The notes under the pieces are model-generated. The model did no database searches. It saw nothing but the letters and a program-made list of their open reading frames with translations, and was not told where the DNA came from. Position numbers and translations under genes: made by a program. This document shows positions 9,550-18,259 of a DNA stretch of 64,000 bases, piece after piece. The DNA is from Clostridium sp. KNHs205 (GTDB lineage Bacteria > Bacillota > Clostridia > Lachnospirales > Lachnospiraceae): contig NZ_JNLE01000003.1 of NCBI RefSeq assembly GCF_000702945.1, forward strand, positions 3,271,501-3,335,500. The letters run 5' to 3'. Position 1 is the first letter of the stretch; every line of letters begins with the position of its first letter.

Positions 9550-9852
9550 ATGATAGATGAACTGACCACTATGCCGGGCAATAAGTGCATTTTACAGCTT
9601 TGCGGACTGCATCCGTTCCTATCTCCAAAGTACGATTTGAAGCAGCACCCCAATTACAGGTATACCGCCGAAGCTGATAAACGGAACACTATTGACGCTT
9701 CAAAGCTGGTAAACCACCGCATGAAAAAGCTCAATCCCAATAAGCAGTATACCGTGTATGAAGTAAGTGCCGACGAGGAAACCGCCGCCATAGACGAGAA
9801 TGAGGACATTCTCATCTATGATGATGTGGACGACCCGAACGCATTTGCATAA
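9550..9852 (+). pseudogene. C-terminal remnant of a VirD4/TraG-type conjugal coupling protein
   Basis: About 100 residues with D-E-L-T-T-M-P-G-N-K-C-I-L-Q-L, H-P-F-L-S-P-K-Y-D, A-E-A-D-K-R-N-T and the acidic end Y-D-D-V-D-D-P-N-A-F-A match the extreme C-terminus of coupling ATPases of Firmicute integrative conjugative elements. The ATPase domain (over 400 residues) is absent. The stretch looks more GC-rich than its neighbours. It begins about 40 bp inside the left junction, so it is a truncated relic and shows that the insertion derives from, or was overwritten by, a conjugative element. Confidence 0.75.
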
Positions 9853-9871
9853 ATCTAGTTGGCGGGACAGT

Positions 9872-10213
9872 TTACTTATTTTGATTCTTTGCTCCCCATT
9901 CGCAAAGTCCTTCCAAAACAGGTAAGAGCGTTTCTGCCTTAGCTGTCAGACGGTACTCAACTTTAGGAGGGATTTGAGGATACTCTTTTCGGTCTATTAA
10001 ACCATCTGATTCGAGTTCTTTCAGCTGTGAACTCAATATTTTAAATGTAATTGAGCCAATTTGTCTTTTCAGGTCATTAAAACGGACTGGCTGGTTTTCT
10101 GCTAAAAGGTATATGATAACCATTTTCCATTTTCCACCAATTAGTGACAAAGTATATCCAAAAGGTGTATCCTGAATGTTTTTCACTTGTCCCTTATATT
10201 CAGTCATTCCCAT
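9872..10213 (-). CDS. HxlR-family winged-helix regulator
   Basis: The protein has 113 residues with the HxlR hallmark G-G-K-W-K near residue 27 and F-N-D-L-K-R-Q-I-G-S-I-T-F-K-I-L-S before the recognition helix. The N-terminal Cys used as redox sensor in several members is not present, so a different signal is likely. It is divergent from the RidA-like gene at 10319 and probably controls that intergenic promoter. The start could be 10207. Confidence 0.85.
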   Translation of the reverse strand: MGMTEYKGQVKNIQDTPFGYTLSLIGGKWKMVIIYLLAENQPVRFNDLKRQIGSITFKILSSQLKELESDGLIDRKEYPQIPPKVEYRLTAKAETLLPVLEGLCEWGAKNQNK

Positions 10214-10318
10214 AAGTAATACTATCCTTTCTAACAGTACCTATCAATAAAGTGCGTACTATATTTTTATTCGCAGCCTTGTTATACTAAATTTACTTTA
10301 AAGTAGAGGAGAGAAAAA

Positions 10319-10702
10319 ATGGCTATTATTAAAACTTATAATCACAATCTTTGGGACCATGGCATTTCCCAAGCCTACAGCGTAAACGGCACTATTTATG
10401 TTTCTGGGCAATTTTCCCATGATTCGGAAGGCGAATTTATAGGCGAAGGTGATATTGAAGCTCAAACTCGCCAGACACTAAAAAACCTTGACCGTGTGTT
10501 AGCGGAGTTTGGTATCACGAAATCCAATCTTGCTTATGTAGAGATTTATTTGGCAGATGCCGGGAAACATTCGGATTCCGTTATCGAACTGTTCAAAGAA
10601 TACTTGGGACAGCACCGTCCGGCGGGCACACTTGTAGGCGTTTCGTATTTTGCTTTTCCGGCACAATTAGTTGAAATAAGTGCTGTTGCATATACGGACT
10701 AA
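10319..10702 (+). CDS. RidA/YjgF-family protein
   Basis: The 127-residue protein shows the Rid fold: V-N-G-T-I-Y-V-S-G-Q near residue 23, A-Q-T-R-Q-T-L-K-N-L, V-E-I-Y-L-A-D and R-P-A-G-T-L-V-G-V. The family includes enamine/imine deaminases; the active Arg of RidA may correspond to R-P-A-G. The ribosome site is GAGGAGAG, 6-8 bases before the start. It is paired divergently with the HxlR gene. The substrate is unknown. Confidence 0.85.
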   Translation: MAIIKTYNHNLWDHGISQAYSVNGTIYVSGQFSHDSEGEFIGEGDIEAQTRQTLKNLDRVLAEFGITKSNLAYVEIYLADAGKHSDSVIELFKEYLGQHRPAGTLVGVSYFAFPAQLVEISAVAYTD

Positions 10703-10864
10703 TGTATCATAATCTATATCTGGCGGTCAGATTACGATTGCTTCTTATGAAAATTATACTCTAAAATAGTTTAAGAAACAAGAATCATAAACCGGAACTT
10801 CACAAAAGGTAGAAGGAGTGAGCAGATAAAAAGATTATTGTTAAGACAACTTCACTTACCATTC

Positions 10865-10905
10865 AAGCTCCGAAACAGCAGAACAGCACCGTTTCGGAGC
10901 TTTTA
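10865..10905 (+). terminator. Terminator after the RidA-like gene
   Basis: AAGCTCCGAAAC and GTTTCGGAGCTT form a 12-bp stem followed by T residues. The 160 bp between the gene and this hairpin show no recognisable gene. Confidence 0.75.
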
Positions 10906-10967
10906 ATATAGATTGCTTGCCGTTTTAATCGGTCTCGCACGATACTAGTATTGTAATTACCTGTGTA

Positions 10968-11861
10968 TTATGCTGTTTTTGCTTTTTTGATCGCTTCTAA
11001 AAATCGCTTTACACCTTCAGAAGGATTTAAAGGATACATGATTCCATACGGAATCGTACAATCACATTCTGTTGGAATCGTGACTAATGCGGGATGGATA
11101 TTCTTCCAGTTATCTATCGTTAAAAGCACGGCTCCACTTTGTTCACAGCGATTAAACACCTCAATATCATAAGAATATGGGGTATCCTCAATCTCAATCG
11201 CCGGGTGCTCATTTTCGATATAGTCACGAATTCCATCAATTACCGGACTGTTGCCGCGCTTTATCATCATAAGCCGTTCACCATACAAATCAGGGAGAGA
11301 CAACTCCTTTTTAGATGCTAACCGATGGTTTCTGGATACGGCAAAAAAGAAGTGATACCTTCCCAATTCATATACGTTGGAATAATCCTTCCAAGCCACT
11401 TTGTCATATAGCCCAATAATAAAATCGAAATCTTTCCCAACTGTATGGTTTGTCATTGCAGGAGTAGCAAAGTCATCATTGAACGGGACAATCTTCAGCT
11501 TGAACTGAGGGTTGATATCATTCACTTTATTCCATAAATCCATCAGAATATTAGATGGAATTAACAAAGAAGTTCCAACACGGATGACATACTGATTTGT
11601 CAGAATGGTCTGACGAGCCCGTTGTACCGCTTCCTCTGAATACTGCATTAAAAACCGTGCATCTTTATAAAGAGATCTCCCCGCATCTGTGAGTTGGATA
11701 CCGTGATTGGTTCGAATCAGAAGTGGAACACCAACACAAGCTTCTAAAAAATTCATCTGCTTCATGATCGCAGTAGCGGAAATATATAGTTTTTCTGCTG
11801 CCTTTGAAAAGCTTCCACAATCTGCTACCTGTATCAATATACTCAATTGCGTACTGTTCAT
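10968..11861 (-). CDS. LysR-family transcriptional regulator
   Basis: The 297-residue protein has an N-terminal helix-turn-helix (L-S-I-L-I-Q-V-A-D-C-G-S-F-S-K-A-A-E-K-L-Y-I... in pieces over residues 5-30) and a C-terminal effector-binding domain. It is divergent from the ferredoxin-nitroreductase gene at 12086, the usual LysR arrangement, so it probably controls that gene. A consensus promoter and a 21-bp palindrome lie directly before its start. The ligand cannot be deduced. Confidence 0.9.
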   Translation of the reverse strand: MNSTQLSILIQVADCGSFSKAAEKLYISATAIMKQMNFLEACVGVPLLIRTNHGIQLTDAGRSLYKDARFLMQYSEEAVQRARQTILTNQYVIRVGTSLLIPSNILMDLWNKVNDINPQFKLKIVPFNDDFATPAMTNHTVGKDFDFIIGLYDKVAWKDYSNVYELGRYHFFFAVSRNHRLASKKELSLPDLYGERLMMIKRGNSPVIDGIRDYIENEHPAIEIEDTPYSYDIEVFNRCEQSGAVLLTIDNWKNIHPALVTIPTECDCTIPYGIMYPLNPSEGVKRFLEAIKKAKTA

Positions 11862-11876
11862 ATTGAAAGCTCCTTT

Positions 11877-11927
11877 GCATCAACTTATAGTTGATGCTAT
11901 TATAACTTTTATGAACTTCCATGTCAA
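11877..11927 (-). promoter_or_regulatory. Promoter and palindromic operator of the LysR gene
   Basis: On the minus strand TTGACA (11927-11922), a 17-bp spacer and TATAAT (11904-11899) are both perfect consensus. Immediately downstream is the palindrome GCATCAACT-TAT-AGTTGATGC (11877-11897), placed over the transcription start, which suits autorepression. Confidence 0.75.
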
Positions 11928-12085
11928 AGGTTCCAATAGTAAAATTAAATCTATAGGAATGATATTAAATTATAAAATATAATTCGTTAGGTAATAAGGG
12001 GCTTGCTGCATCTAACTTGTGTTTGGAAACTTATTGCTTACCTATTATTCCCTAATACAAAAAAAGCTGAGAGGACTTGATTAAA

Positions 12086-12886
12086 ATGACCTTAATAACA
12101 ATAAATAAGGAAAAATGTATAAAATGCGAACGATGCATTAAAGAATGTCCCGTATCTTATTTGAAAATCGGGAAGAATGGTCCGGAAGAAAGAGTAGGAG
12201 CTACATGCACTGCTTGTGGACACTGTGTTGCTATATGTCCAAATTCTGCTATAGACAACAAAAGTACGCCTTTGGCTGAGCAAGTTGAAATAAAAAACAA
12301 TTTAAAGATAGATGAACAGCAAGCAGAACAGTTTTTAAGATCGCGTCGTTCAATAAGAAATTATAAAGATAAATCGGTATCAAAAGAGAAGTTGACTAAA
12401 TTGATTGACCTTGCACGATTTGCACCAACCTCTAGAAATAGTCAAGGAATATCCTTCGTAGTTGTTCAAAATAGAAAACTGCTTGAAAGAGCAACTGAAA
12501 TCTCTATTCAAATGCTGGAGGTTTCGCCATTAAGATATTTAGTTGAGGAAGCCATTACAGATTACAGGAAAGATGGCGTTGATTCAGTATTCCGCGGTGC
12601 TCCTAATTTGATTATTGCAATATCTGATAATAATTTTCTCGAAGCCAGAGATAATGCTACTTCTTATTTAACCTACCTAGAGTTGTATGCCCCTTGGTTA
12701 GGACTGGGTTCTTGTCGGGTTGGAATATTTGAACATTGCGCATCAATTGAGAATTCACCCCTTTTAGATTTATTTAGCATTCCCAAAGAGAAAAAGATAG
12801 TAGCGGCGGTAATTGTTGGGTATCCAAAGTATGAGTATAAAAGATTAGTCAATAGAAATACGTTAGATGCAATATTCATTGAATAG
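12086..12886 (+). CDS. Ferredoxin-nitroreductase fusion flavoprotein
   Basis: The 266-residue protein begins with a bacterial 2[4Fe-4S] ferredoxin domain, C-I-K-C-E-R-C-I-K-E-C-P and C-T-A-C-G-H-C-V-A-I-C-P, followed by an FMN-binding nitroreductase domain from S-R-R-S-I-R-N-Y to the end. It should pass electrons from the clusters to FMN and reduce an unknown small molecule in the cytosol. The ATG at 12086 is preferred to the TTG at 12077 because GAGAGGA (12069-12075) is correctly spaced for it. It is divergent from the LysR gene and likely its target. Confidence 0.88.
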   Translation: MTLITINKEKCIKCERCIKECPVSYLKIGKNGPEERVGATCTACGHCVAICPNSAIDNKSTPLAEQVEIKNNLKIDEQQAEQFLRSRRSIRNYKDKSVSKEKLTKLIDLARFAPTSRNSQGISFVVVQNRKLLERATEISIQMLEVSPLRYLVEEAITDYRKDGVDSVFRGAPNLIIAISDNNFLEARDNATSYLTYLELYAPWLGLGSCRVGIFEHCASIENSPLLDLFSIPKEKKIVAAVIVGYPKYEYKRLVNRNTLDAIFIE

Positions 12887-12996
12887 CAACACTTTTGGGG
12901 CAAATAATTTAATGCAAGACATTGATAAAAAATCAGGGGTGCTAATAACATAGGATTGATTATAAAGCAGATAGCACTCAAAAGCATTTTTGCATT

Positions 12997-13323
12997 ATGC
13001 TTTGTGTCTTGAGCAAAGTGAAAGGAATAGATAAAAATGGAATGTCAAAAGAAAGATACATAATCCTCACGCCGCTCGGCGAAGAGTTTGTATTTCGTGG
13101 TGTTATTGCCAATACGCTGAACCGTTACGGAGCTTGGGCAGGCGTGGTCGGTAGTGCTGCGGTCTTCGGCATCGTTCATGGATTCAATGTCATCCTGTTC
13201 GACGCATTCATGGTCGGTATCCTGACAGGAATACTATTCCTTAAGACGAATTCCATTTGGCCCGGGGTCGTGGTGCATATAATGTATAACGCCCTCAATC
13301 TTCTCTACTATTCAACGCTATAG
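12997..13323 (+). pseudogene. C-terminal fragment of a CPBP-family intramembrane protease
   Basis: From about 13066 the frame encodes L-G-E-E-F-V-F-R-G, then F-G-I-V-H-G-F-N and V-V-H-I-M-Y-N-A-L-N, the three conserved motifs of CPBP (Abi) membrane proteases. The N-terminal membrane helices are missing, and the sequence before 13066 looks unrelated. The segment 13070-13320 is visibly richer in G and C than its surroundings. I read it as a truncated, imported remnant rather than a working gene. Confidence 0.65.
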
Positions 13324-13491
13324 ATTAATTTTCATGAAACATAATGGTTTTAAAACATTAATCCTAGTCAAAGTGAGGTTTCGAAAATAAAGTTAGAGCC
13401 GCTGCTTTTTATAAAAAGGACAAACTGGATTGCAATGTGATTTAGATATAAATAAAACAAAAATTATAATTAGATATATATAAAAATAATA

Positions 13492-13545
13492 TTGACATAA
13501 TCTATCCCCTTGAATATAATAAAAACAATTAGATGCGCATCTAAT
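13492..13545 (+). promoter_or_regulatory. Consensus promoter with 18-bp palindromic operator
   Basis: TTGACA (13492-13497), a 17-bp spacer and TATAAT (13515-13520) are a perfect sigma-A promoter. Eight bases further is the perfect 18-bp palindrome ATTAGATGC-GCATCTAAT (13528-13545) over the expected start site. A promoter this strong with a palindrome at +1 suggests tight repression. The regulator is unknown; a MarR- or TetR-type dimer would fit. Confidence 0.8.
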
Positions 13546-13600
13546 CATTAAAATCCTTATGAATCTAATTAAGGAATATTGTAAATAGAGGGAGAAAGAC

Positions 13601-14602
13601 ATGGAAAGAAGAACAATTGAAAAAATAGTAAAAGCAAGTGGTGTTGAGAAAGGAGAACTTATTCTTGTTCATTACTGGGGAGAAGATAATAACCTGCAGC
13701 TTATGCATGACTTTTGTACAGCTGTTGCAAGTGCAGGAGCCTTTACCTTACCGCTGCAGCAAGCAAGAACAAAGAACAGGGACATCTTCGGTATATTGCA
13801 GCGGGGAAGTATACCTGAAAAATATTATTCTATCTTTGATCAGGTAGATGCGGTGCTTGATATCTTTGCTTATCGTCCTGTAGTATTGAATTATGATATT
13901 GGTGAAGAACAAATGACCACCTACAGGCAGCATATGAGCAGTATATTTAAGGCACTAAGTAATAAGAAACGATTTGCACAGATTCGTATTCCAACTGTTG
14001 AAAATGCAGAAGAAACGGATATGGCTCCGGAGGATTTTATACAGCGAATGGAAAGAGCATTTGATATCGATTACGATAAATTACGTATTGTGTGCAGCAA
14101 TAAGATTGCAGAATATGAAAAAGCCAGCCGTATCACACTGCATACCGGTAAGGATTGCTCCCTGACTTTGGTCACTGAAGGAAGAGAATGGATAGCTGAT
14201 TGCGGAGATGGTGACTGGCCTTGCGGTGAAGTAGCTATTGCACCAATTGAAGAACTAAGCGAAGGAACGGTCTGGTTTGAGAAGTTCTGGTTAAGTGGTG
14301 TTGGGATATTTCAGGATGTGGTACTTACGGTAGAAAAAGGACAGGTGATAACCAGCAACAAGGAAGAAATCAATTTATTCCTGTCTGAACTTCCCGATAA
14401 CGGAAGAGTAGTTTGTGAACTGGGCTTCGGCTGTAATGAGAATATTACGGATTTATGCGGCTACACCGTATTAGACGAGAAAATGTGCGATACATTTCAT
14501 ATAGCCATCGGAGACAACACGATGTTTGGCGGCAATAACAGTGCGAGGCTGCATATGGACTTTGTGGGTACTGCTACGGTGGAATGTCACATACTTTTTT
14601 AG
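13601..14602 (+). CDS. M29-like (thermophilic-type) metallo-aminopeptidase
   Basis: The 333-residue protein shows C-terminal motifs of the M29 family: W-P-C-G-E-V-A-I-A-P-I-E-E...G-T-V, V-C-E-L-G-F-G-C-N-E-N-I and H-I-A-I-G-D-N-T-M-F-G-G-N-N with a final H-M-D. These carry the Glu, His and Asp residues that bind the metal pair. It probably removes N-terminal residues from peptides in the cytosol, although related dioxygenase-like proteins of the same fold exist. The N-terminal half is less conserved. A strong regulated promoter precedes it and RBS GAGGGAG is well placed. Confidence 0.75.
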   Translation: MERRTIEKIVKASGVEKGELILVHYWGEDNNLQLMHDFCTAVASAGAFTLPLQQARTKNRDIFGILQRGSIPEKYYSIFDQVDAVLDIFAYRPVVLNYDIGEEQMTTYRQHMSSIFKALSNKKRFAQIRIPTVENAEETDMAPEDFIQRMERAFDIDYDKLRIVCSNKIAEYEKASRITLHTGKDCSLTLVTEGREWIADCGDGDWPCGEVAIAPIEELSEGTVWFEKFWLSGVGIFQDVVLTVEKGQVITSNKEEINLFLSELPDNGRVVCELGFGCNENITDLCGYTVLDEKMCDTFHIAIGDNTMFGGNNSARLHMDFVGTATVECHILF

Positions 14603-14706
14603 GGATTCATTTGCAGATTTTATAGATAATATTTATATACCTGTTGTAATTAGTCTTTCTGGGGCATTGGGGGGCAAGACGGAAGGTAAAGGAATAATTC
14701 TACATT

Positions 14707-14720
14707 AAAAAGGCTGTTCC
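14707..14720 (+). terminator. Left arm of a terminator split by the IS3 element
   Basis: AAAAAGGCTGTTCC (14707-14720) pairs with GGAATAGCCTTTTT (16283-16296), with one G-U, to form a bidirectional terminator for the aminopeptidase gene and the convergent recombinase gene. The IS3 copy lies exactly in the loop between the arms, next to its target duplication ATA. Confidence 0.75.
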
Positions 14721-14795
14721 TTCACAGATAATATGATGTGACCCCTAAAAGTTAGACTTTATTGCGAAGTGGATTTTCCACTTCGCATTTTTCTT

Positions 14796-15599
14796 TTATG
14801 CTGCCAAGAGGCTGAGTCTGTATTCAACAGGACTCATCCATCCTAGTTTCTCTTTTATTCGTTGCTTGTTGTAATACTCTATATAGTTATCTATCGCTCC
14901 TTTAAGCTCGTCATAATTGTAATAAACTACTCCATAATACATTTCCTGTTTCATTATTCCAAAGAAGTTTTCCATAACTGAATTATCATGGCAATTTCCT
15001 TTTCTGGACATACTTTGAAAGATTCGATGTTCTTGTAATGTGTTAACATATACCTTCATCTGATAACCCCAGCCTTGATCTGAATGAAATGTTCTACGAT
15101 ATGGACAATCCGATGTGATTTCTATCGCAGCATTCATAGCATCCATTATATTTTTAGCAGATGGTGTTGGAGATACACCATAGCTTATAATTTCTCTATT
15201 ACACAAATCCATAAATGGATCTAAATACAACTTTTTGATAATCATACGACCTTTAGAATCCACATCATAATATTTGAACTCAGTAGTGTCTGTTGTGATT
15301 TTTTGATGTGGGATTTTTGTATCAAAGCGTCTGCGCAATCGATTCGGAGCCATCTTACCTACTTTACCTTTATAGGAACTATACTTGCGGCTTTTTCTGG
15401 TAAAAGATGTAACTTGTAAGGATAGTTTCTGCATAATCCGTTGAACACGCTTCTTGTTCACAGAGTATCCTTGTCTGCGAAGCTCCCCTAGCATACGTCT
15501 GTAACCAAAGTCTTTATGAAACGAATGGATTTCCATGATTTTTTCTTCAAGTTCTTTACTAGGATTAACTTTGTCAAATCTTCTTTTTTGCCAGTACAT
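14796..15599 (-). CDS. IS3-family transposase OrfB (DDE integrase)
   Basis: The rve integrase core has the three catalytic acids in T-T-D-T-T-E-F, H-S-D-Q-G and N-S-V-M-E-N-F-F. The frame stays open upstream of the ATG at 15599, through residues such as L-K-D-I-L-E-V-V-G-F-S-K-A-T-Y, to the A6 run at 15688-15683, so the active enzyme is probably an OrfAB fusion made by -1 frameshifting. An HTH_21-type segment with F-G-Y-R-R-M lies at the start. All key residues are intact. Confidence 0.93.
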   Translation of the reverse strand: MYWQKRRFDKVNPSKELEEKIMEIHSFHKDFGYRRMLGELRRQGYSVNKKRVQRIMQKLSLQVTSFTRKSRKYSSYKGKVGKMAPNRLRRRFDTKIPHQKITTDTTEFKYYDVDSKGRMIIKKLYLDPFMDLCNREIISYGVSPTPSAKNIMDAMNAAIEITSDCPYRRTFHSDQGWGYQMKVYVNTLQEHRIFQSMSRKGNCHDNSVMENFFGIMKQEMYYGVVYYNYDELKGAIDNYIEYYNKQRIKEKLGWMSPVEYRLSLLAA

Positions 15600-15640
15600 G
15601 TAAGTTGCTTTTGAAAATCCAACAACTTCGAGAATATCTT

Positions 15641-16222
15641 TTAATTTGAAATCTCCTCGGAGGCTGTGGATGATTCTCGCTGTTTTTTCTGAAGAGCTTC
15701 CTCCTCTAAACGCAGCCTCCTCAATTCTTTTAAATAGGCATTCTCTATTCGTAATTTTAATAATTCATCTTCAAGCTGTTTTACATGCTCAGCGCTTGTA
15801 TCTACAGGGGGAATGTCTGGTACAGACTGTACTTGTTTTTTCTTATTATTTGAATCCAACGATTTCTTACGACCTTTCTTCTTAGGTCTCAGAGCATCAG
15901 GTCCAGCAATTCTGAAATCATTTACCCATTTGGCAGGAAGTGCTGGATTATTAATTCCTTGTGATAAGGTTAACTCCTGAAAAGAGACTTCACTTGATAA
16001 ATACAACTCTACCACATGAAGTTTAAATTCAAAAGAATATGTTTGATTTTTTCTGGAGCGCATTAATCCTTCATCACCGTATTCATGATATGCGCTAATC
16101 CACTTACGTAGCTGTGTGTTGGATCCTAGCCCATATTTGTTTGAAAGATAAGGGGTACCTCCATTTCCTTCCAAATACTCCGTTACAATTTTTTTCTTGA
16201 ATTCAAAGCTATGTTTTGCCAT
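15641..16222 (-). CDS. IS3-family transposase OrfA (helix-turn-helix)
   Basis: The 193-residue protein has two helix-turn-helix repeats (about 10-50 and 65-105) and a C-terminal leucine-zipper-like coiled coil (V-K-Q-L-E-D-E-L-L-K-L-R-I-E-N-A-Y-L-K). It binds the inverted repeats and regulates transposition. An A6 run at 15688-15683 near its end lies in phase for -1 slippage into OrfB, whose frame is open from there. Confidence 0.93.
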   Translation of the reverse strand: MAKHSFEFKKKIVTEYLEGNGGTPYLSNKYGLGSNTQLRKWISAYHEYGDEGLMRSRKNQTYSFEFKLHVVELYLSSEVSFQELTLSQGINNPALPAKWVNDFRIAGPDALRPKKKGRKKSLDSNNKKKQVQSVPDIPPVDTSAEHVKQLEDELLKLRIENAYLKELRRLRLEEEALQKKQRESSTASEEISN

Positions 16223-16352
16223 GAAAAAACCGACCTCCCAATCGTTTGATTTTTGGTCTAACTTTTGGGGGTCGGTTCAATAGGAATAGCCTTTTTTAAC
16301 ACATTGTTATTACACGATGTAAAATTTATTAAGTAATTTGCGGTAAAGATAG

Positions 16353-17939
16353 CTAAATCAGAATTTTAGGATATAATTCAATGGTAAAATTTGCATTATT
16401 TCTCTGTCCCCTTTTATTAGGTTCAAGTTTCAAATACGTAACCTTCTCCAGAATATTCTTAAGCAGTTCATTTCTTTCAGACATAACATCAATATCGTAA
16501 TAAACTTCGATTACATGCTCTATTCTTGGTATAAGGCCATTGCATAGTATTTGCCTCTGGTTCATTCCGTTAAGCTCTTTGGATAAGTTAATCTTACATT
16601 CTTCCAGAGTGTTTATCTGTTCCGTTAATTTCTGTCTGCGTTGGTGAAATACTTCAATGGTATAAACACCTTGTTCCAGAAATTCAAAGGTCATATCAAG
16701 CTGGCTATTTAATTTCGTTATCTGATTAGATAATTCTTTTAGGATAGCTTCTTTATCTGCAACAGATTTCTCGTAAGGCTCACCTAGTTCGTAATTCTCC
16801 ATTTGAAATTTGTATCTCTTCAGCCACACCTCTAAGGATTCAAGGATAACTTCCTCCACCAGATCAAGGGGGGAGGAGATATTATCACAATATGGTGTGG
16901 TACATTTAAGAGAAGAGTAAATATTGTGTTTATTAGGACCAAGACGAGTCATAAGACCGCCGCATTTTGAGCAATGTACGATACCTGTAAGAGGATTCTT
17001 AAGCGTTGCATCACCTTTTAAGGGTGGCTTGAAACGACCGGTCATTATCTGCTGTGCTTTGTTCCAGGTATGTTTGTCAATAATTGCTTCGTGTAAACCT
17101 TCAACTAAAATGGGGTTATTATCCCGGTATTCCTTAATTTTAACTGTGTTATCTACTATTTGCTTAACCTGCTTACGGTAGGACCACCGAATGAGACCGG
17201 CATAAGCAGGATTCTTTAAGATATCTTGAATAGAAGTCTTAGCCCAGTGCTGCTGATTGAAAGGCTTTAACCCCATGGCGTCCAGCTTCTTTGCTATTCT
17301 GGTACACCCAAGTTTGACACTCTTTCCATCAGGTAGCTCTTCACCGTGAACGTACAAATTGTAGATTAAGCGGACTACCCTTGCCTGTTCTTCGTTAACC
17401 GTCAGACTGTAACCCTTATCATTATGCAGTTTGGTTCTGTTATAGCCGTAAGGTGCAGTTGCACCAAGAAATTTACCTTCCTTGGCAGAGGCTACTCGAC
17501 CTCTCTGGATACGGCGGTTGATGGTCTTGAACTCTCTTCGGGACATGAAAAGTCCGAATTCGAAGTATTCCTCATCAAATTCATTGCCAGGATCATAGAG
17601 CTTCATGGGAGTAATGATTTTGGTGTTGGAGTATTTAAAGGCCTGGGCTACGATACCCTGGTCAATGGTATCACCTCTTGCCAGACGTTCCACCTCCATT
17701 ACAAGAACACCTGACCATTTGCCCTGCTCGACTTCCTGCAGAAGTTGTTGCATCTTAGGTCTTGCTGCAATGGTTTCTCCGGATACGATTTCACGGTAGA
17801 TTGTAGTCAGCTGTATATTTTTCTTTCTGGCCAGCTCGAGAAGAGTCTTTTCATGGCGAAGGAGGGTATCGCCTTCACCATGTGCTTCTGCTTCCAGATC
17901 CGCTCGTGACTTTCTTAAGTAGGCTGCGTATTCTTCCAT
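16353..17939 (-). CDS. Large serine recombinase / integrase
   Basis: The 528-residue protein has the resolvase catalytic domain with Ser in Y-L-R-K-S-R near residue 11, R-P-K-M-Q-Q-L-L and V-E-R-L-A-R-G-D; a Recombinase domain (G-K-F-L-G-A-T-A-P-Y-G-Y); a zinc ribbon (C-S-K-C-G-G-L near 335 and C-T-T-P-Y-C-D); and a coiled coil from about 395 to 460. This is the architecture of phage integrases and of SpoIVCA of the skin element. It is the obvious candidate for integrating and excising the surrounding element, though it is 4 kb from the nearest end. AAGGAG precedes the ATG at 17939. Confidence 0.92.
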   Translation of the reverse strand: MEEYAAYLRKSRADLEAEAHGEGDTLLRHEKTLLELARKKNIQLTTIYREIVSGETIAARPKMQQLLQEVEQGKWSGVLVMEVERLARGDTIDQGIVAQAFKYSNTKIITPMKLYDPGNEFDEEYFEFGLFMSRREFKTINRRIQRGRVASAKEGKFLGATAPYGYNRTKLHNDKGYSLTVNEEQARVVRLIYNLYVHGEELPDGKSVKLGCTRIAKKLDAMGLKPFNQQHWAKTSIQDILKNPAYAGLIRWSYRKQVKQIVDNTVKIKEYRDNNPILVEGLHEAIIDKHTWNKAQQIMTGRFKPPLKGDATLKNPLTGIVHCSKCGGLMTRLGPNKHNIYSSLKCTTPYCDNISSPLDLVEEVILESLEVWLKRYKFQMENYELGEPYEKSVADKEAILKELSNQITKLNSQLDMTFEFLEQGVYTIEVFHQRRQKLTEQINTLEECKINLSKELNGMNQRQILCNGLIPRIEHVIEVYYDIDVMSERNELLKNILEKVTYLKLEPNKRGQRNNANFTIELYPKILI

Positions 17940-18259
17940 AAGCACTCCTTAATTATGGCAACTGTACACTGGCAATCAAGGCTTTCTTTCAATCTCAAGC
18001 GCTTTCCAAAGCCTATGTATTTCTGCCTGACACATTAAGAGTTGCAATAAAAATATACTGGGATATTACGTATTATATAAAGTATTGTGTCAGACTATGC
18101 TCATTAAAATAATACTGCCTTTAGAGGACAATATTATTTTAGCTAAACAGTTTAATTGTTTCTATCAAGTATTTTTTATTTCATTAAATATAAGATTCTA
18201 TATTTGTTATACTTTAAGAAAAAATCTTTGTAGATTGTTTATTGCAGGAATGAAGAAAA
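17940..18259. other. Intergenic region between recombinase and 98-residue gene
   Basis: This AT-rich divergent stretch must hold the recombinase promoter on the minus strand and that of the next gene on the plus strand. I could not identify a convincing consensus promoter, operator or RNA in it. Confidence 0.4.

Larger units (their letters stand above)
14734..16279 (-). mobile_element. Complete IS3-family insertion sequence, 1546 bp
   Basis: The ends are imperfect 24-bp inverted repeats (14734-14757 and 16256-16279), both starting TGA and sharing AAAAGTTAGAC. The element is flanked by the 3-bp direct repeat ATA (14731-14733 and 16280-16282). Two overlapping reading frames for transposase are intact, so the copy looks recent and possibly active. 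It sits inside a terminator loop. Confidence 0.93.

Noticed and set aside
13393..13602. 69-codon minus-strand frame across the M29 promoter
   Set aside because: It covers a perfect promoter and operator of the opposite strand and has no ribosome site.
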